This document shows positions 10,706 through 22,009 of a stretch of 64,000 nucleotides of DNA, piece after piece. Source of the stretch: Humulus lupulus (Eukaryota; Streptophyta; Magnoliopsida; Rosales; Cannabaceae); the NCBI RefSeq assembly GCF_963169125.1, contig NC_084802.1, forward strand, positions 111,852,903 to 111,916,902. Direction: 5' to 3'. Each line of letters begins with the position of its first letter. Position 1 is the stretch's first letter. Made by a program: the position numbers and the translations under genes. Under the pieces are notes generated by a model. The model had not been told where the DNA came from and did no database searches. It saw nothing but the letters and a program-made list of their open reading frames with translations.

Positions 10706-11498
10706 TAGTACGAGAGGATTAATATTGTAAGATGATTAAGATTGTAGGGAAATAGATTTAAATAGTTTACAATAAAACAATGTTATATGGAATCTTTTGA
10801 TTAAATATTGTTAGTACGGTTCACTAGTATTATGAATATATGTAATCTAGTTCCAGATTACTCAGGTAGTAAGACATCTTAGTGGAGGTACTTTGTATAA
10901 TGTGATTATATAGAATTGGACCTGATATGTTATTAATACTTAATTAAATATTGTTTTGTTTTATAAGTATTAATTGAACATATCAATAAGATGATCATAT
11001 AAAAATTAATCTCAATCGCGAAGTTGTTATGAATTCATATTTATGGTATTTTAGTCCTTTAATTCACTCGTTATGGTTTGTCAAAATGGTTAGGCTGAAA
11101 ATTTTTATTTTTGGGACTCATTGATGTAAGTGGCTGAGGACATAATATACAGACATGGAATCTATAACATTCTGAGAGGAATTGAATAATGGTTTCCTTA
11201 AGGGTTAACTTTTGGAACTGAAAGGTTAGTGAGCTCAAATTCATATATCTGTTTATGAATTAACCTTCATTAGTAAAGTTAATTGTACTTAAGGAAACAA
11301 AAAATAATTAAAGAGGTCAAACAATGATCTATTCCTACTTTAGTTAAGAACCATTAATAGAGGATTGAATTGTAAGTAATGATTAAATCGATTGACACTT
11401 TTCATTAAAAAGTACTTTGTAAATAAATGTCTATAATTGCAAGAGTGCAGTCTCACGTTTTTAGTCGAACAATATTGAGATTAAAAAAATATGGTTAT
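10706..11498 (+). repeat. R3 repeat, copy A, right part and spacer
   Basis: From ATTAGTACGAGAGGATTAA to about 11155 this matches 11657-12095 closely (CACTAGTATTATGAATA, AAACATATCAATAAGATGATCATATA, TTTGGGACTCATTGATGTAA, GGACATAATATACAGA). The part after 11155 has no second copy and leads up to copy B. It is AT-rich with no coding potential. Confidence 0.7.
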
Positions 11499-12097
11499 GT
11501 TGGTCTTAGTGCCCTTTAAAGTATATGTTTTGAACAATTTTTTATGAAATAAATAATTGAAATGAATTTTTGCATATATTGTTTGTTTATTGTTATTATT
11601 AGAATAATAATATATGAATATCAGAAAATTCCCAAATCCGCTATTGTGACTACATTCTTGTATTGGTATGAGAGGATTAAGATTGTAAGGAACGAATTGA
11701 AATAGTTCGCAGTAAAACAAAGTTATGTGGAATCTTTGGATTAAGTACTGTAAGTACGGTTTACTAGTATTATGAATACATGTAATCTAGATCCTTATTA
11801 CTGATGTAGTAGGACATCTTAGTGGAGGTACTTAGTAATAAGTGGTTATACATGAACAGGACTCGATATGTTATTAATACTTATTAATATCATTTACTTT
11901 ATAAGTATTAATTAAACATATCAATAAGATGATCATATACAAATTATTCATAATCCTGAAGTTATTATGAACATCTGTTTATGTTATATGAGTTCTTTGA
12001 TTCACTTGTTATGGGTTGTCAGAATGATCAGACTGTAAACTTTTGTTTTGGGAACTCATTGATGTAAATGGCTAGGGACATAATATACAGATATGGC
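11499..12097 (+). repeat. R3 repeat, copy B
   Basis: A second direct copy starting TGTTGGTCTTAG, uninterrupted, losing similarity to copy A after ATACAGATATGGCAT (12097). Two direct copies in tandem suggest LTRs of a very short or non-autonomous element, or a local duplication. No protein is encoded. Confidence 0.65.
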
Positions 12098-13133
12098 ATC
12101 GTACTCCATGCCTGGTGGACGTATTTCGCAGACCTAGAGGACTTACATAGAGGAGGATTTGGAGAGGACAATATGCATGTTGTTCTTGAGAAGTAACCAT
12201 TCTCGAAGACATACTTCTCTAGGGGTGGTGAATGGTCAATAAAAAGGCAAGACTTTCCTTCCACGGAGCTCCAGGTGAGCTCCAAGAGGCTTAACTAGCT
12301 TCTGTGTGGACCTAATTACTCCTAATGCATGCCACGTGTCACTTAGTTAAAACATGGACAACATTTTCCCCCTACCAAGTCTTCACTTGTCCTCGGATAA
12401 TGGAGACTTAGAGTGAGAAGAGTAATTCTATGGGATGTGTTCGAGGTTAGACGGTTCGTCTTCCTCGAGGGTTGACACCTTTAAAAAGGTGGTGCCACAT
12501 GTGGACTCCCTATTGTTGGGCCCATCAATCAGAGCCATATAATGAGGGATCTTTTCCACGCCCTAGACATCCACTATATACCTGAGGTGTCCTTTCATGA
12601 TGTACCCAAGGCGTCATTTTCACATTTTTTTATCATGATCTGTGCCTCTGTAATTGTGCCCATTGGATCACGCTCAAGTACCTACTCCCTAGATGATCAA
12701 TTGTGGGGATCATTTGCTTCCCATCCAAGGCCTCGAATATATATATTCAAACATTCGCCTCTCATTCTTCACTTTTGCATTAAAAAACATTCCCATCTCA
12801 AAGCTTTGAAGAACCTTTCTCTCTTTAAAGAACACGTCATCAAACTAGAAGCTTTCCATTAGCAATCTTGGGAGGTTGGAGAGAATCGAGCTACTTCTCA
12901 TTTAATCATATAAAGTATTTCTGTTTCCGAACCAGGCTTAGCACATACATGAGCTTGATATCGAGTAAGTTTCTTTCATCTTCTCTGTTTTAAGTTCATG
13001 TTCTTATTGTTTTCTAGGTGTGCATTTAGACTCTCAAGATTTTTGTATTAGATGTTATTTTTACCTCTTTTGGTACTACTTTAGATTGATGCTAGTGTCA
13101 AATTAGCCAAAATGGAACATTTAGGCTTTTTTT
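12098..13133 (+). other. R5: region upstream of the antisense gene, possible promoter
   Basis: No convincing protein is encoded. A TATATATAT box at 12738-12746 is followed by C/T-rich sequence such as CCTCTCATTCTTCAC and AACCTTTCTCTCTTTAAAG, which looks like a plant transcription start and 5' leader in the plus direction, toward the antisense gene. A short hairpin, GGAGCTC...GAGCTCC, lies at about 12262-12280. It could instead be R5's own LTR; ends were not found. Confidence 0.4.
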
Positions 13134-15156
13134 TTGGCATTTTCTCGCATTTTGGGAATTCAAGTGGTTTCTGGAAAATTTTCAGATTCCATTTATGTTC
13201 TTGAGTTTCCGGTGGTGCCTCTGGGAGCTGGTTTAGAGTATAAGGCTCCCCATCACAATGATTGCCATGAGCAGGATTATAAGGACCATTTTTACATCAC
13301 AAATGGTTTCCCAATGCGAACCAACCCTACCCTTATCCTCAAGTTCTCTAAGGTTGGTAAGTATCTCTATCCTTTCTCACTCTCATCCTCTGATGCCAGT
13401 AATCCTTCCAATACTTAGCAATTCCTTTTAGCTAGGTCCTTATCGATGAACTCCCTTCATCCAAGCATGCAATGACTGCTTGTAGGCGATGAAGCATCTT
13501 CTAGAGGAGGAGCTGGAGCTGAGCCAGTTGGTAACAAAGGATAACATAATTGCTGCTGGTCTTCTTCAACAAGGACAACACATAAGCAACGTTAACCTAT
13601 CTCAGTACCAAAACTCTAAGCATTCACGAGAGGTGGCTTCTCGCCACATCAATTACGTCGATGGACTGGCTCATGCCCAGTATATTCAGTGTATTATGGA
13701 GGACTATTTTGAGAATGCTCAAACTGGTCGAGCATCTGAAGAAGCTCGAAAGGACCAAGAGCTTGAGGAAGAGCATCAGGAAGGGATCGAGTCTTCCTCA
13801 ATAAACCAAGGTAAATCCCCCATAGTAGTTTATAATGCTAAACATGTAGGGGATGGGGTAAGTCCGGAGCACGTGTGGGATTCTCCTTCACTGCTACGGT
13901 ATGAGCTTACATCAGACCATCCATGGACTATAGAGGAGTATCAAGACTATCAAGACCTGCTCGATGATTATCTCCACCATCCGAGGAGAAGATTGCCTCC
14001 ACAGGACTTCGTGCCACTGGATGATATGACGTCCTTCCATGCCAAATGGTTTTGCCAGTATGATACCAACACTACACAGGAGATGGGTAGGCTCATGAGA
14101 GAGTTTGCACACTCGATTCTTCACCTGGAGAAGTCACTTAGTGGTAGGGCTTCCCAAGAATCCCACGTGCTCTGGACTTTATGCCTTCTCTGCATATTAT
14201 ACTTGCCTTACATTGTTTTATAAATGCTAACGTCTGCTTTTCTCCTTTGAAGACCGAATGGGATTGGCCAGCATTGCTCGCACAACACTTAGACTTGGCG
14301 AGGGGCTAAGAAAGCCTGCGGCCAGAGGATCCCAATGACCTGCCAAGCGAAAATGAACCTCCTCACCCCGATGACAGGTTCCACAGGTGGAGGACATGGC
14401 TGTTCTTAAGATCTCTTCTTCCCTTTCTTCGGCTTATGAGGAAATTCCAAGGGTGGAGAGCCTGGGGTGGAGAATATTCCTTGTCTCCTAGTGTACCCAG
14501 ACAAAATACTACGGGGCAATGCTCGAGCATTTTTAGGCCATGCTCGAGCACTTTAAGGCCAGCATGGAGGAGAACAGCAATGCCCTACACAAGACCGCGA
14601 AAGCTCTCCGCCAACGTAAACCCCAAGGGAAAGACCTACAACTATAGAGGCAGAGCAGGTCTGTAACCAGGCCCCCAAAGATGCAGCAGCAAAGGTGGCT
14701 GAGGAGCTCAAAACCGTTAAGGAAGAGACCCAGAGCACTATGGAGGAGATAGTCCAGGCCAAGGAAGAGGCTCTCAAGGCTGCGAGAGATGCTTCCCAAG
14801 ATGCGGAGGACACACCAAGGCCCGTGATGTAGCCACGATGGTAGTCGATAAGCCTGAGGCAGCCGAGGACAAAGCTTTATAGAGAAGGTCATGTCCCTCC
14901 AGCAGAATGTGGAGGTCCTCAAGAAAGAGGTTGACACCATCACCTAGGATGCATTCTATGTGGCTTGGTTCCATAACCAGACATAGAATTAGAGTTCACT
15001 GGGGAGGCTGACAAGACCTTTCTACTCTTTGAAGAGCGTCTCTAGGTGACAAATGTTGTCGAAGCTGCCACTGTTGTGATCAAGGAAGCAAGTACAGCTA
15101 CAGAGGTGGACCCCATCACAAACATCATTGAAGTGGTTCCTCTTGGAGAGATCTAG
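13134..15156 (+). pseudogene. R5 antisense gene: coiled-coil protein, probably spliced, decayed
   Basis: It runs opposite to R5 pol and downstream of it. First open part: 13134-13356, ending at a GTAAGT donor; an acceptor TTGTAG ends at 13485 (intron of about 129 bp). Second part: 13489-14143, acidic and hydrophilic. Another candidate intron ends with CTCCTTTGAAG at 14252. A clear alanine/glutamate-rich coiled coil is encoded at about 14646-14813 (AAAKVAEELKTVKEE). Near the end, AFYVAWFHN and then, after a frameshift, IELEFTGEADK resemble the C-terminal motif of the antisense genes in R12 and R13. The frame ends at TAG 15154-15156. The exon phases do not join perfectly as read, and stops are present, so it is treated as a pseudogene. 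Function unknown. Confidence 0.6.
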
Positions 15157-16171
15157 CCATCTGTCCTTTGTAATTTTATGATTTTAAGTAATTAGGCCTG
15201 CATGCCATCTCTTTTTCCTTTTATCCGGGGTACAAACAATATATTGCTCGAGCCCCCGAGCCTGGTTGTGCATAATTTTTTAGAATGGCTTTTGCTTGCG
15301 CTAACTATCTGCCTTCTTTGTTTTTTCACTTAACACCTTTTTAACACAGCATTAGTAATAATGCATATTGGACTTAAAATGTACATGGTTTTTCTCAAAT
15401 TTTTAACGTAATGTACATCACGAAAAAATCGATTTATGCAACCATGTTTAATTACACCGTATTTTGGCCTCAGTCTTAAAACACTCAGGTCATACCCTAG
15501 TTGATGCAACTTGGGACTTAAAACACTTAGGTCATACTCGGTGTTGCTTCGCGAGCACTTGGTCCTGGAGAAGTAACTATGAGTTCGTCCAAGTCTAGGC
15601 AACTTGGGACTGGTGTTCGAGTCTAGGCGACTCAGGTCTTGGAAGCCCAAAATAATTTATGTTTTTGGGGACTTAGTTTTATGTCGCAGGCACCCAGTCC
15701 TTGGGAAGTAGCTCTGAGTTCCTTAGCTCGCGTTCCTAGTCCCGAAGACTTAGGTCTTTTGTGCTTAAGTTTTGAAATTAAGGTCGTATAAGTTTACACA
15801 ACTTTAGACTTATGCCCGAGTATAGGATACTAGGGTCTTGTTTGCTTAAGTATTAGGAAAATTGAGGCTTGAATTCGAGTACAGATTACTCTGATCTTAG
15901 ACTTTCCACCATTTGGATATCAGGAACTCATAAATTCTTCGCAGGAGCTTAGTCCTTGGGAAGTAACTTGAGTTCTCCGCCCTTAGGGTACTTAGGTTTA
16001 TTTGTGACACTAGGTTTACTCTCGGGTACCCGTACATGCTCCTAAAACTGAGTTCCCTTGGTCATTTCTAATGAAATCTCGCAAGCCTTGACACTAGGTT
16101 TACTATTCCCACAATAGGCTTAGTTCCCTAGGTCATTCTCCATGAGCGGTTACATCTCAAGGTGACCCAGC
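15157..16171. repeat. R5: degenerate dispersed repeats between the antisense gene and pol
   Basis: No gene. Similar phrases recur: a TGGGAAGTARCT...GAGTTC block near 15561 (variant), 15703 and 15956, and ACTTAAAACACTYAGGTCATAC near 15474 and 15510. A tandem array lies in the same position in R13 (54905-55345), so a repeat-rich spacer here may be a common feature of these elements. Confidence 0.55.
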
Positions 16172-16188
16172 TATGCCCCCCAGGTGAT
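16172..16188 (-). promoter_or_regulatory. R5 CACCTGGGGGGCATAG element
   Basis: On the minus strand CACCTGGGGGGCATAG lies 3' of pol. The same kind of motif is in R12 (CACTTGGGGGGCATAT, 62220-62235) and R13 (CACTTGGGGGGGTATA, 54588-54603), each between pol and the antisense gene. It may be an internal polypurine tract or a processing signal; the role is inferred. Confidence 0.6.
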
Positions 16189-16409
16189 TGGAGATTGGTC
16201 CACGTTCACTTATCCAGGCCAGTGAGCAGTTGCCCCTCGAGTAATAATAAAAATACAAGTAAACTCTTTGAATTCATCTATCGTGTTTTGCACACACGAA
16301 TTTCATTAAGATGGATGAGGCTGCAAATGATTACAAAATTTGGAAGATACAAATTTCTCATATTACTTGTAATACCAGCGGAGGTGCTCAGATTTCAAGG
16401 CTTGGGGTA

Positions 16410-17370
16410 CTAACTCCCTGCTTAGTTGGGCCAAATTTGTATGCTTTGGGACAGACAATCCTCTCGACTTGGTATGGGCCTTCACACTTGGAAGACTCTT
16501 CGCAATGCAAAGTCTCCGACCTTGAACTTCCTATCCTTAACTTTGGAATTGAAGTGTCTGGCCACTTTCTATTGGTAGGACGCTACACGTAGCTGTGAAG
16601 CTTCTCGGAGCTCCTTAACAAGGTCTAATGATTTTTGAAGTAAAGCATGATTTGTGGTCGGGTCTTAAGTATCTTGTCAGTACGTGGAGATTGCGGCCTC
16701 AAATAGGAGCACGACTTCATACCCGTAGGCGTTGGAGAATGGTGAATGGATAGTGGAGGTCTTAGCATACCTTAAGTAGCTCCTCGGGCCAGGCGCCTTT
16801 CGCCTGTTCCAGCCTCTTCTTCAAAGTGGCTTTAAGCGTCTTGTTGACCGCTTCAACTTCTCTGTTTGCCTAAGGATGAGCTATGGAGGAGAAACTCTTC
16901 ATGAATCTATGCCTCTCACAAAATTCAATAAATAACTCACTGTCAAACTCTAGGTCATTGTCGAAGACTATCTTCCTCGAGAGCCCGTAACAAAAAATGA
17001 TATTTTTGATGACAAAGTCCAGTCCCTTCATGGAGGTGATGGTAGCGAGAGGTTCAGCCTCGTCCCACTTTGTGAAGTATGCGACTACCATAATAGTGTA
17101 TTTTACTCCTTCCTTTCCCGTGGGCAAGGACCCTATCAAGTCAGTGCCCCAGACTACGAAGGGCAACAAACTTGTCATTTGAGTGAGATCAATTAGAGGA
17201 GCTCAGGGGATGTTGGTGTAACATTGGAATTTGTTGCACTTCTCGACAGTCCATCGAATCGCTATTCATCATAGCTAGATGTACCCCTCTCTTAGGATTT
17301 TCTTGGCGAGGCTCTGCCCCCCAGCATGGTCGTCACAAAAGCTCTCATGCACTTCTTGGTGGATGAACTT
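16410..17370 (-). pseudogene. R5 pol: integrase, with stops
   Basis: Zinc-binding block on the minus strand: VHESFCDDHAGGQSLAKKIL (about 17290-17350), followed by stops where the CxxC half should be. The core (16870-17178) has WGTDLIGSLP (first Asp) and KIVFDNDLEFDSELF (second Asp, in a context changed from SDNG). After a stop (HP*ANREVEAVNK) comes the catalytic Glu. The C-terminal part with FNSKVKDRKFKVGDFALRRV lies at about 16490-16570. All three catalytic residues survive, but stops prevent a full protein. Confidence 0.8.
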
Positions 17371-17689
17371 GGCTTCATGATCATATACACATCAGAGTAA
17401 TGGCAATGAATATCCTTGTCTGTACAACATATTGTGCATGATTATGTACCGAGACACTTGTTAAAATAGCTTTTGAGCAACTTTTTGTCCTATGGTAACT
17501 CTACGAAGACAATGTACCTCACAATGGGTTCCATCCAACCGTCCTGGGGCTGGACGACTTCTACCTCCTTGGGAGTTGTGATGCTCGGAGAAGTAAAGTA
17601 GTTAATCAGGACCACGTTGAGAAACCCCGCGTATTTGGTGGTAGAAAGTTTGGGTAGGGCATCAACATTAGAATTCTATTTTTGAGGAA

Positions 17690-18480
17690 CATGTAAGATG
17701 GTAAATCTCTTGAAGCTATGTAGCATCTCTTGGGTTTTGGCTAAGTAGGCAGCCATCTTGGCTCCCCAAGCCTAATATTCTCCAAAGAGGTGGTTCATGA
17801 CAAGCTGGGAATCGCTGTATATCTTGAGGATCTCACCCTTAAGCTTAAGGGCCACTCGTAGGTTGACAATCAAGGCTTCGTATTCAACTTCATTATTTGA
17901 GGCATTAAAACCAAATCTAAAGGTGTTGTGAACTCTGTGTCATTCGGGCGACACCAAGATAAGGCCTGCTCCAATCCTATTCTCATTGGACAACCCATCT
18001 ACAAACAACTTCCATATAGGCCCAACAACATGGGGATCCTCAGGCCCTTCATTCATTCCCGTGCACTCTGCGATAAAATCTGCCAGTTGTTGTCCTTTAA
18101 TGGCAGTCCTCAGGTGATAAGTGATGTCAAACTGGCTAAGTTCAACTTCCCATTTGATGAGTCTCTTGGAGGACTCCGACTTCTGTAGGACTTTCCTTAA
18201 AGGCTAGTTGGTAAGGACTTTGATGGGATGTGCCTGTAAGTAAGACCTGCACTTTTGAGAAGCCATCATCATGCAGAAAGTCAGGTTCTCCATGAGGGGA
18301 TATCTGGATTCCACCCTGAGGAGCTCTTTACTCACGTACTAGACGGGGTGTTGGACGCGACCTTCCTCGCGAACCAGGGCATCACTAATGGTGTTCTTGG
18401 AGACAACCATGTAGAGGAGGAGGTGTTTTTTGTCTACGGGCTTTAATAGAATTGGAGGATTCACCATGCGCACCTTCAGC
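17690..18480 (-). pseudogene. R5 pol: first and second RNase H
   Basis: Read by eye on the minus strand. First RNase H: LHMVVSKNTISDALVREEG (no catalytic Asp at the usual place), YVSKELLRVESRYPLMENL and FDITYHLRTAIKGQQLADF. Second: WKLFVDGLSNENRIGAGLI, FNASNNEVEYEAL, YSDSQLV and NSNVDALPK, which keeps Asp-Glu-Asp-Asp. Several stops (for example after HPV and GEY) interrupt it. The pair of RNase H domains places R5 in the Tat lineage. Confidence 0.75.
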
Positions 18481-18554
18481 TACTGGAATGCCTATACACA
18501 TTCCTTCGCCCATTCAAATCCTTGACCTCCTCGGAGGGTATTAAAGAATGAGAT

Positions 18555-19372
18555 TCACTTGTTGGTAGCCTTTGAAACGAAGCGGCTGAGAGATGCTATC
18601 CGACCAGTCAAACTTTGAATGTCCTTGTGTTTTGTGGGAGATGGAATCTCAATCAACACCCTGATCTTCTTGAGATTTTCCTCAATTCCTCGGGCATTGA
18701 CAATGAATTTCAAGAACTTCCCGGAGGGTACCCCAAAGGTGCATTTTATGGGATTCAACTTCATCCCAAATCTGAGGAGGCCAGAGAATGCCACTGCCAA
18801 ATCTTTCATGTGGTCGGGTGCCATTCTGGACTTTACCATCATGTCATCCATGTATACTTCCATATTTTGACTAATCCAGTTTTTGAACATTTTATTAATC
18901 AACCTTTTGTATGTGGCTCCAGCATTCTTCAAGCAAAATGCATCACTTTGTAGGAGTGGACACCTTTATCTGTTCGGAAGTTGGTGTGTTCTTGGTCAGC
19001 GACATGCATGGAGATCTAATTATAACCCAAATAGGTGTCCACAAATATATGGAGCTCCTACTCGAAGGTGGCATCGACCATCTAATCAATCTTCGACAAT
19101 GGGAAACAGTCTTTTGGGCATGTCTTGTTGAGGTCAGAGAAGTCAATACATGTTCTCTAGGTGTCGTTAGGCTTTGGGACCAGCAACAGATTTGACACCC
19201 GCTTGGGGTACTGGGCATCCTGTATAAACTTGTCGACTTCTGCCTTCAAGGCCTCTGCCCTGGTCAGGTCCATTGTCCTCCTTTTTTGTTGTACCGAAGC
19301 GACATTTGGGTCTATGTTCAAGGCATGGCAAATGATATTGGGGTCAACCCTGTCATGTCTATGTGATACCAA
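18555..19372 (-). pseudogene. R5 pol: reverse transcriptase, broken, YMDD active site
   Basis: The N-terminal part (19157-19372) has ICHALNIDPN, QQKRRTMDLTRAEALKAEVD and LLLVPKPNDT. The C-terminal part (18555-18932) has MKNAGATYKRLINKMF, EVYMDDMMVKS, LNPIKCTFGVPSGKF and LTGRIASLSRFVSKA. The active site is YMDD rather than the YVDD usual in plant Ty3 elements. Frameshifts and stops fill the part between (18933-19156). Confidence 0.82.
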
Positions 19373-20110
19373 GCAAAGACTTCATGGTTCTAGCAAAGAA
19401 ACTCACTAAAGCTTCTCTGACTGCTGCTTTGAGGTTGCCCTTAATTTTCCTATCGGGGTTGGAGTTGTCAAGGATGACTTCTTTAGTTTTCTCCACAGGC
19501 TCAATAGCCCTATCATCTCCAACCTTGAGATCGAAATCGTTGGACTCCTCTTCTAGAACAGTCTGGACTTTCATCTCCACTGAAGGAGGCTGCTCGTAGG
19601 CTGTTGTTTCAACCATCATTACTGGTTGCTTCAGTGACACATTGTAACATTGGTGGGCCTCTTTCCGATCCCCACGAACTGTGTCAATTCCCACCTCCGT
19701 GGGAAACTTCATGCATAAGTGGAAAATAGAGGTGGCTACCTTAAACCCCACCATGGTTGGACGTCCAAGGATGGCATTATAAACAGAGGAGCAGTGCACC
19801 ACCACAAAAGTGTAATACTTGAATGCTAGGCAAGACACTTCTCCAAGTGTCACCTACAGCTTGATCTGCCCCTTCGGAATCAAGCCCTCTCCTATGAACT
19901 CGTAGAGTGTCGAGGTGCACTTAGAGAGACTGCTTGTCGTCAACCCAATCTTCTCAAAGGCTATCTTGAATAGGATGTTCACGAAACTTCCATTATCCAC
20001 CAGGATCCGAGCTACCATCTTGTTGGAAATCTGGCTCTTGATTACCAACGAATCATTGTGGGGTAAGTGTACCCTCCGAGCATCCTCCTCAAAGAAGGTT
20101 ATGATCTAGT
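19359..20110 (-). pseudogene. R5 pol: protease and PR-RT linker
   Basis: Minus strand: RILVDNGSFVNILFK (20048-19854 piece) is the protease catalytic block. It is followed by a TAG stop (K-L-stop-V-T-L, a CAG-to-TAG change) and then FVVVHCSSVYNAILGRPTM and the REAHQCYNVSLKQ linker block (19853-19359). Upstream DARRVHLPHNDSL is visible. The piece resembles R13 protease closely in arrangement. Confidence 0.8.
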
Positions 20111-20400
20111 CCATCATCTGAGGCATCTGCCTCAGGGGTTGGGCCAGTTACAACACTTCATCATTATGGTTCAGGGCTCGCGCATATCGATTCTATGAGC
20201 TCCTTGATGTGCCCCCTAGGTGGTGTCCTCTTGAGATGGTCCATACTCTTTCGCTCACCAGAGGAGGTCCATGGGCTACTTGCTGTCGTGCAGCATATAC
20301 TTGGCCTTGAGCTTGAGGAGGCGCCACCTACTACGGAGGAGACTGAACCACAACTGGGGCCTGGGCAAGGCGTGCTCCGACCTTGACATATTGGTGTAGG
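20111..20400 (-). other. R5 truncated right end, no gene recognised
   Basis: Sequence upstream of R5 protease, where the end of gag should be. Only short open stretches exist on either strand and no zinc knuckle is seen. Around 20390-20400 the sequence changes to plus-strand copia RNase H, marking the break. Confidence 0.5.
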
Positions 20401-20466
20401 TACAATGCTTATTATGTTGGAGATGAAAATTCTCGTCGATGAACAACTAGAAATATGTATTCAAGC

Positions 20467-20839
20467 TTGGAACTGAAGTTGTAACTTGGTGTAGCAAAAG
20501 GCAACCAACGGTGTCCTTATAAACCACTAAAGTAGAATATAGAGCAGTTGCAATAGCAACTCTAGAAAGTAGGTGGTTAATGCAACAATAGACAATGTAG
20601 TGTCGCTTTATTGTGATAATTAGTCTGCTATTTGCCTAGAAGAAAATCCAATGTTTCATGCTCAAACAGAGCATGTGGAGGTGTACTATCATTTTCTAAG
20701 AGAAAATGTATTACAAGAGGAGCTAGAGAAGTACAATGTAAAGAGCGAAGATCAGGTAGCAGACTTTTTCACTAAAGGACTCAACACGAATAGATCTCAA
20801 AAACTCATAGAACAACTCAATATGAAAATTTTGTGTTGA
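20467..20839 (+). pseudogene. R6 pol: copia RNase H C-terminal part, with stops
   Basis: The plus strand reads TWCSKRQPT (with one change), EYRAVAIATLES, LYCDN*SAI, ENPMFHAQTEHVEVYYHF, EDQVADFFTKGLN and a TGA stop before the PPT. These are the conserved last blocks of Ty1/copia RNase H. The CDNQSAI block has a TAG in place of Gln. Identification is firm; the protein is dead. Confidence 0.85.
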
Positions 20840-20846
20840 GGGGGAG
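20838..20846 (+). other. R6 polypurine tract
   Basis: GAGGGGGAG directly before the LTR's TGTTGAAG is the classic copia polypurine tract. Confidence 0.85.
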
Positions 20847-21291
20847 TGTTGAAGTCACCACTGACATTAACATTTCTAAAAGAACTGAGAAATGTATAGA
20901 AATATGAAGTGGTTTCTAGCATTGGGATATAGACCAAAAAAAAAGCCCATGTGTTAAGTAGACTTTTCTAGATTTAAAAATAACTAAAACTTTCTAGTTA
21001 ATTAAAAGTTAGTTAATGCCACCGATTTTGTCCTATATAAATAAGGACCTTGGGTCCCTAATGTGTGTCCAAATAAAGGAGAGTGCACAAAGTGTTCTAA
21101 AGAGTGAGAGTCTAAGTAATATATAAGTGTGTGTCTAAAAAGAGTGTAAGAGAAGTTATTAGTTAATGCTCTAAAATAAATTGTGTAAGTGTTTAGTGTG
21201 TGTTATGGTCAAATATTGTATCTACGTCTTGGTGCAATTACTTTTGTTCTAATAAAGTAATTATATTTTTCACATGTTCTGGTGTTCAACA
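20847..21291 (+). repeat. R6 3' LTR (445 bp)
   Basis: Starts TGTTGAA and ends TTCAACA, a perfect 7-bp inverted terminal pair, and follows the polypurine tract. A TATA box (TATATAAATA, 21034-21043) lies inside, as expected for an LTR promoter. Confidence 0.85.
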
Positions 21292-22009
21292 AGATGCCTG
21301 AAAATGATTGTAATGTTGTCGATGCACATAATGATGAAAATATAATCTTCTAGAGACATGATATTTTAATTTTATTATTGAGAGAAAAGTTGATGGATTT
21401 TGTTAAGTTACCTGCCATACAAGAGTGATCATTAGAAGCTTCAATGCATGAGTATGACATATATACATTGTGGTTGAGAATGTGAGTAATGAAACCAAAG
21501 GTGTGCTATAATACTTTACAATTGCATATGATATATCGGAGGTCATCCATGCTACTTATGGACACATATATGATAAGTGGTTTTATGATAATGAAATCCT
21601 ATTGGCCAAGCGATAAACTATCAATGAATTAATGAAGAATAAGAAAGATAAATATGACTTATCAATTCTTATGACTAAGTGGAAAATGATTTATCATCCT
21701 GGATTTTATATTCAGGGGCCATTAACAATGTTTTTTCTTCTGTGTATATGGTTGAATTTTTTAATTCAAGGGAGCTTGCTGATGAAGTTTTAGAAGATGG
21801 CAGATTGGAAGTGAAAAGGTTAGGAAAGTGTTGGGGATAACCTATTTAGTTTAGTTTTAATTTCGTTTGGAAAATATTTTTCCTTGTTTTGAACAATGTT
21901 TTATTTTGTTTTAAAAATATAATTTCTTTTTATTGCAGGTAGTGATATTTGAATTTATTAAATAATTTTTTTCAAATAGTCATGCAATAATAAACATTCG
22001 GAGTGTAGA
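21292..22009. other. AT-rich stretch without a recognisable gene
   Basis: Between the R6 LTR and the R7 integrase. Short open stretches on the plus strand (for example REKLMDFVKLPAI) do not match a family I know. It is probably copia or flanking sequence decayed beyond recognition. Confidence 0.4.

Larger units (their letters stand above)
12098..20390 (-). mobile_element. R5: Tat-type Ty3/gypsy retrotransposon, decayed, gag and LTRs not found
   Basis: Minus strand from right to left: protease, RT, first RNase H, second RNase H, integrase zinc-binding module, integrase core, then a CACCTGGGGGG element, degenerate repeats and an antisense (plus-strand) gene. The right end is cut off at about 20390, where copia sequence begins, so gag and 5' LTR are missing. 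The left border is uncertain because no LTR end was recognised. Every domain carries stops. Confidence 0.82.
20401..21291 (+). mobile_element. R6: Ty1/copia 3' end with LTR
   Basis: The end of a copia pol (RNase H), a polypurine tract and a 3' LTR (20847-21291) survive. The left side is fused to R5. The sequence right of the LTR lacks a primer site, so this LTR is not a 5' LTR of anything beyond it. Confidence 0.8.

Noticed and set aside
12965..13017. A GTAAGT...TTTCTAG intron in the R5 antisense leader
   Set aside because: Only 53 bp, below the usual minimum for plant introns; left out of the gene model.
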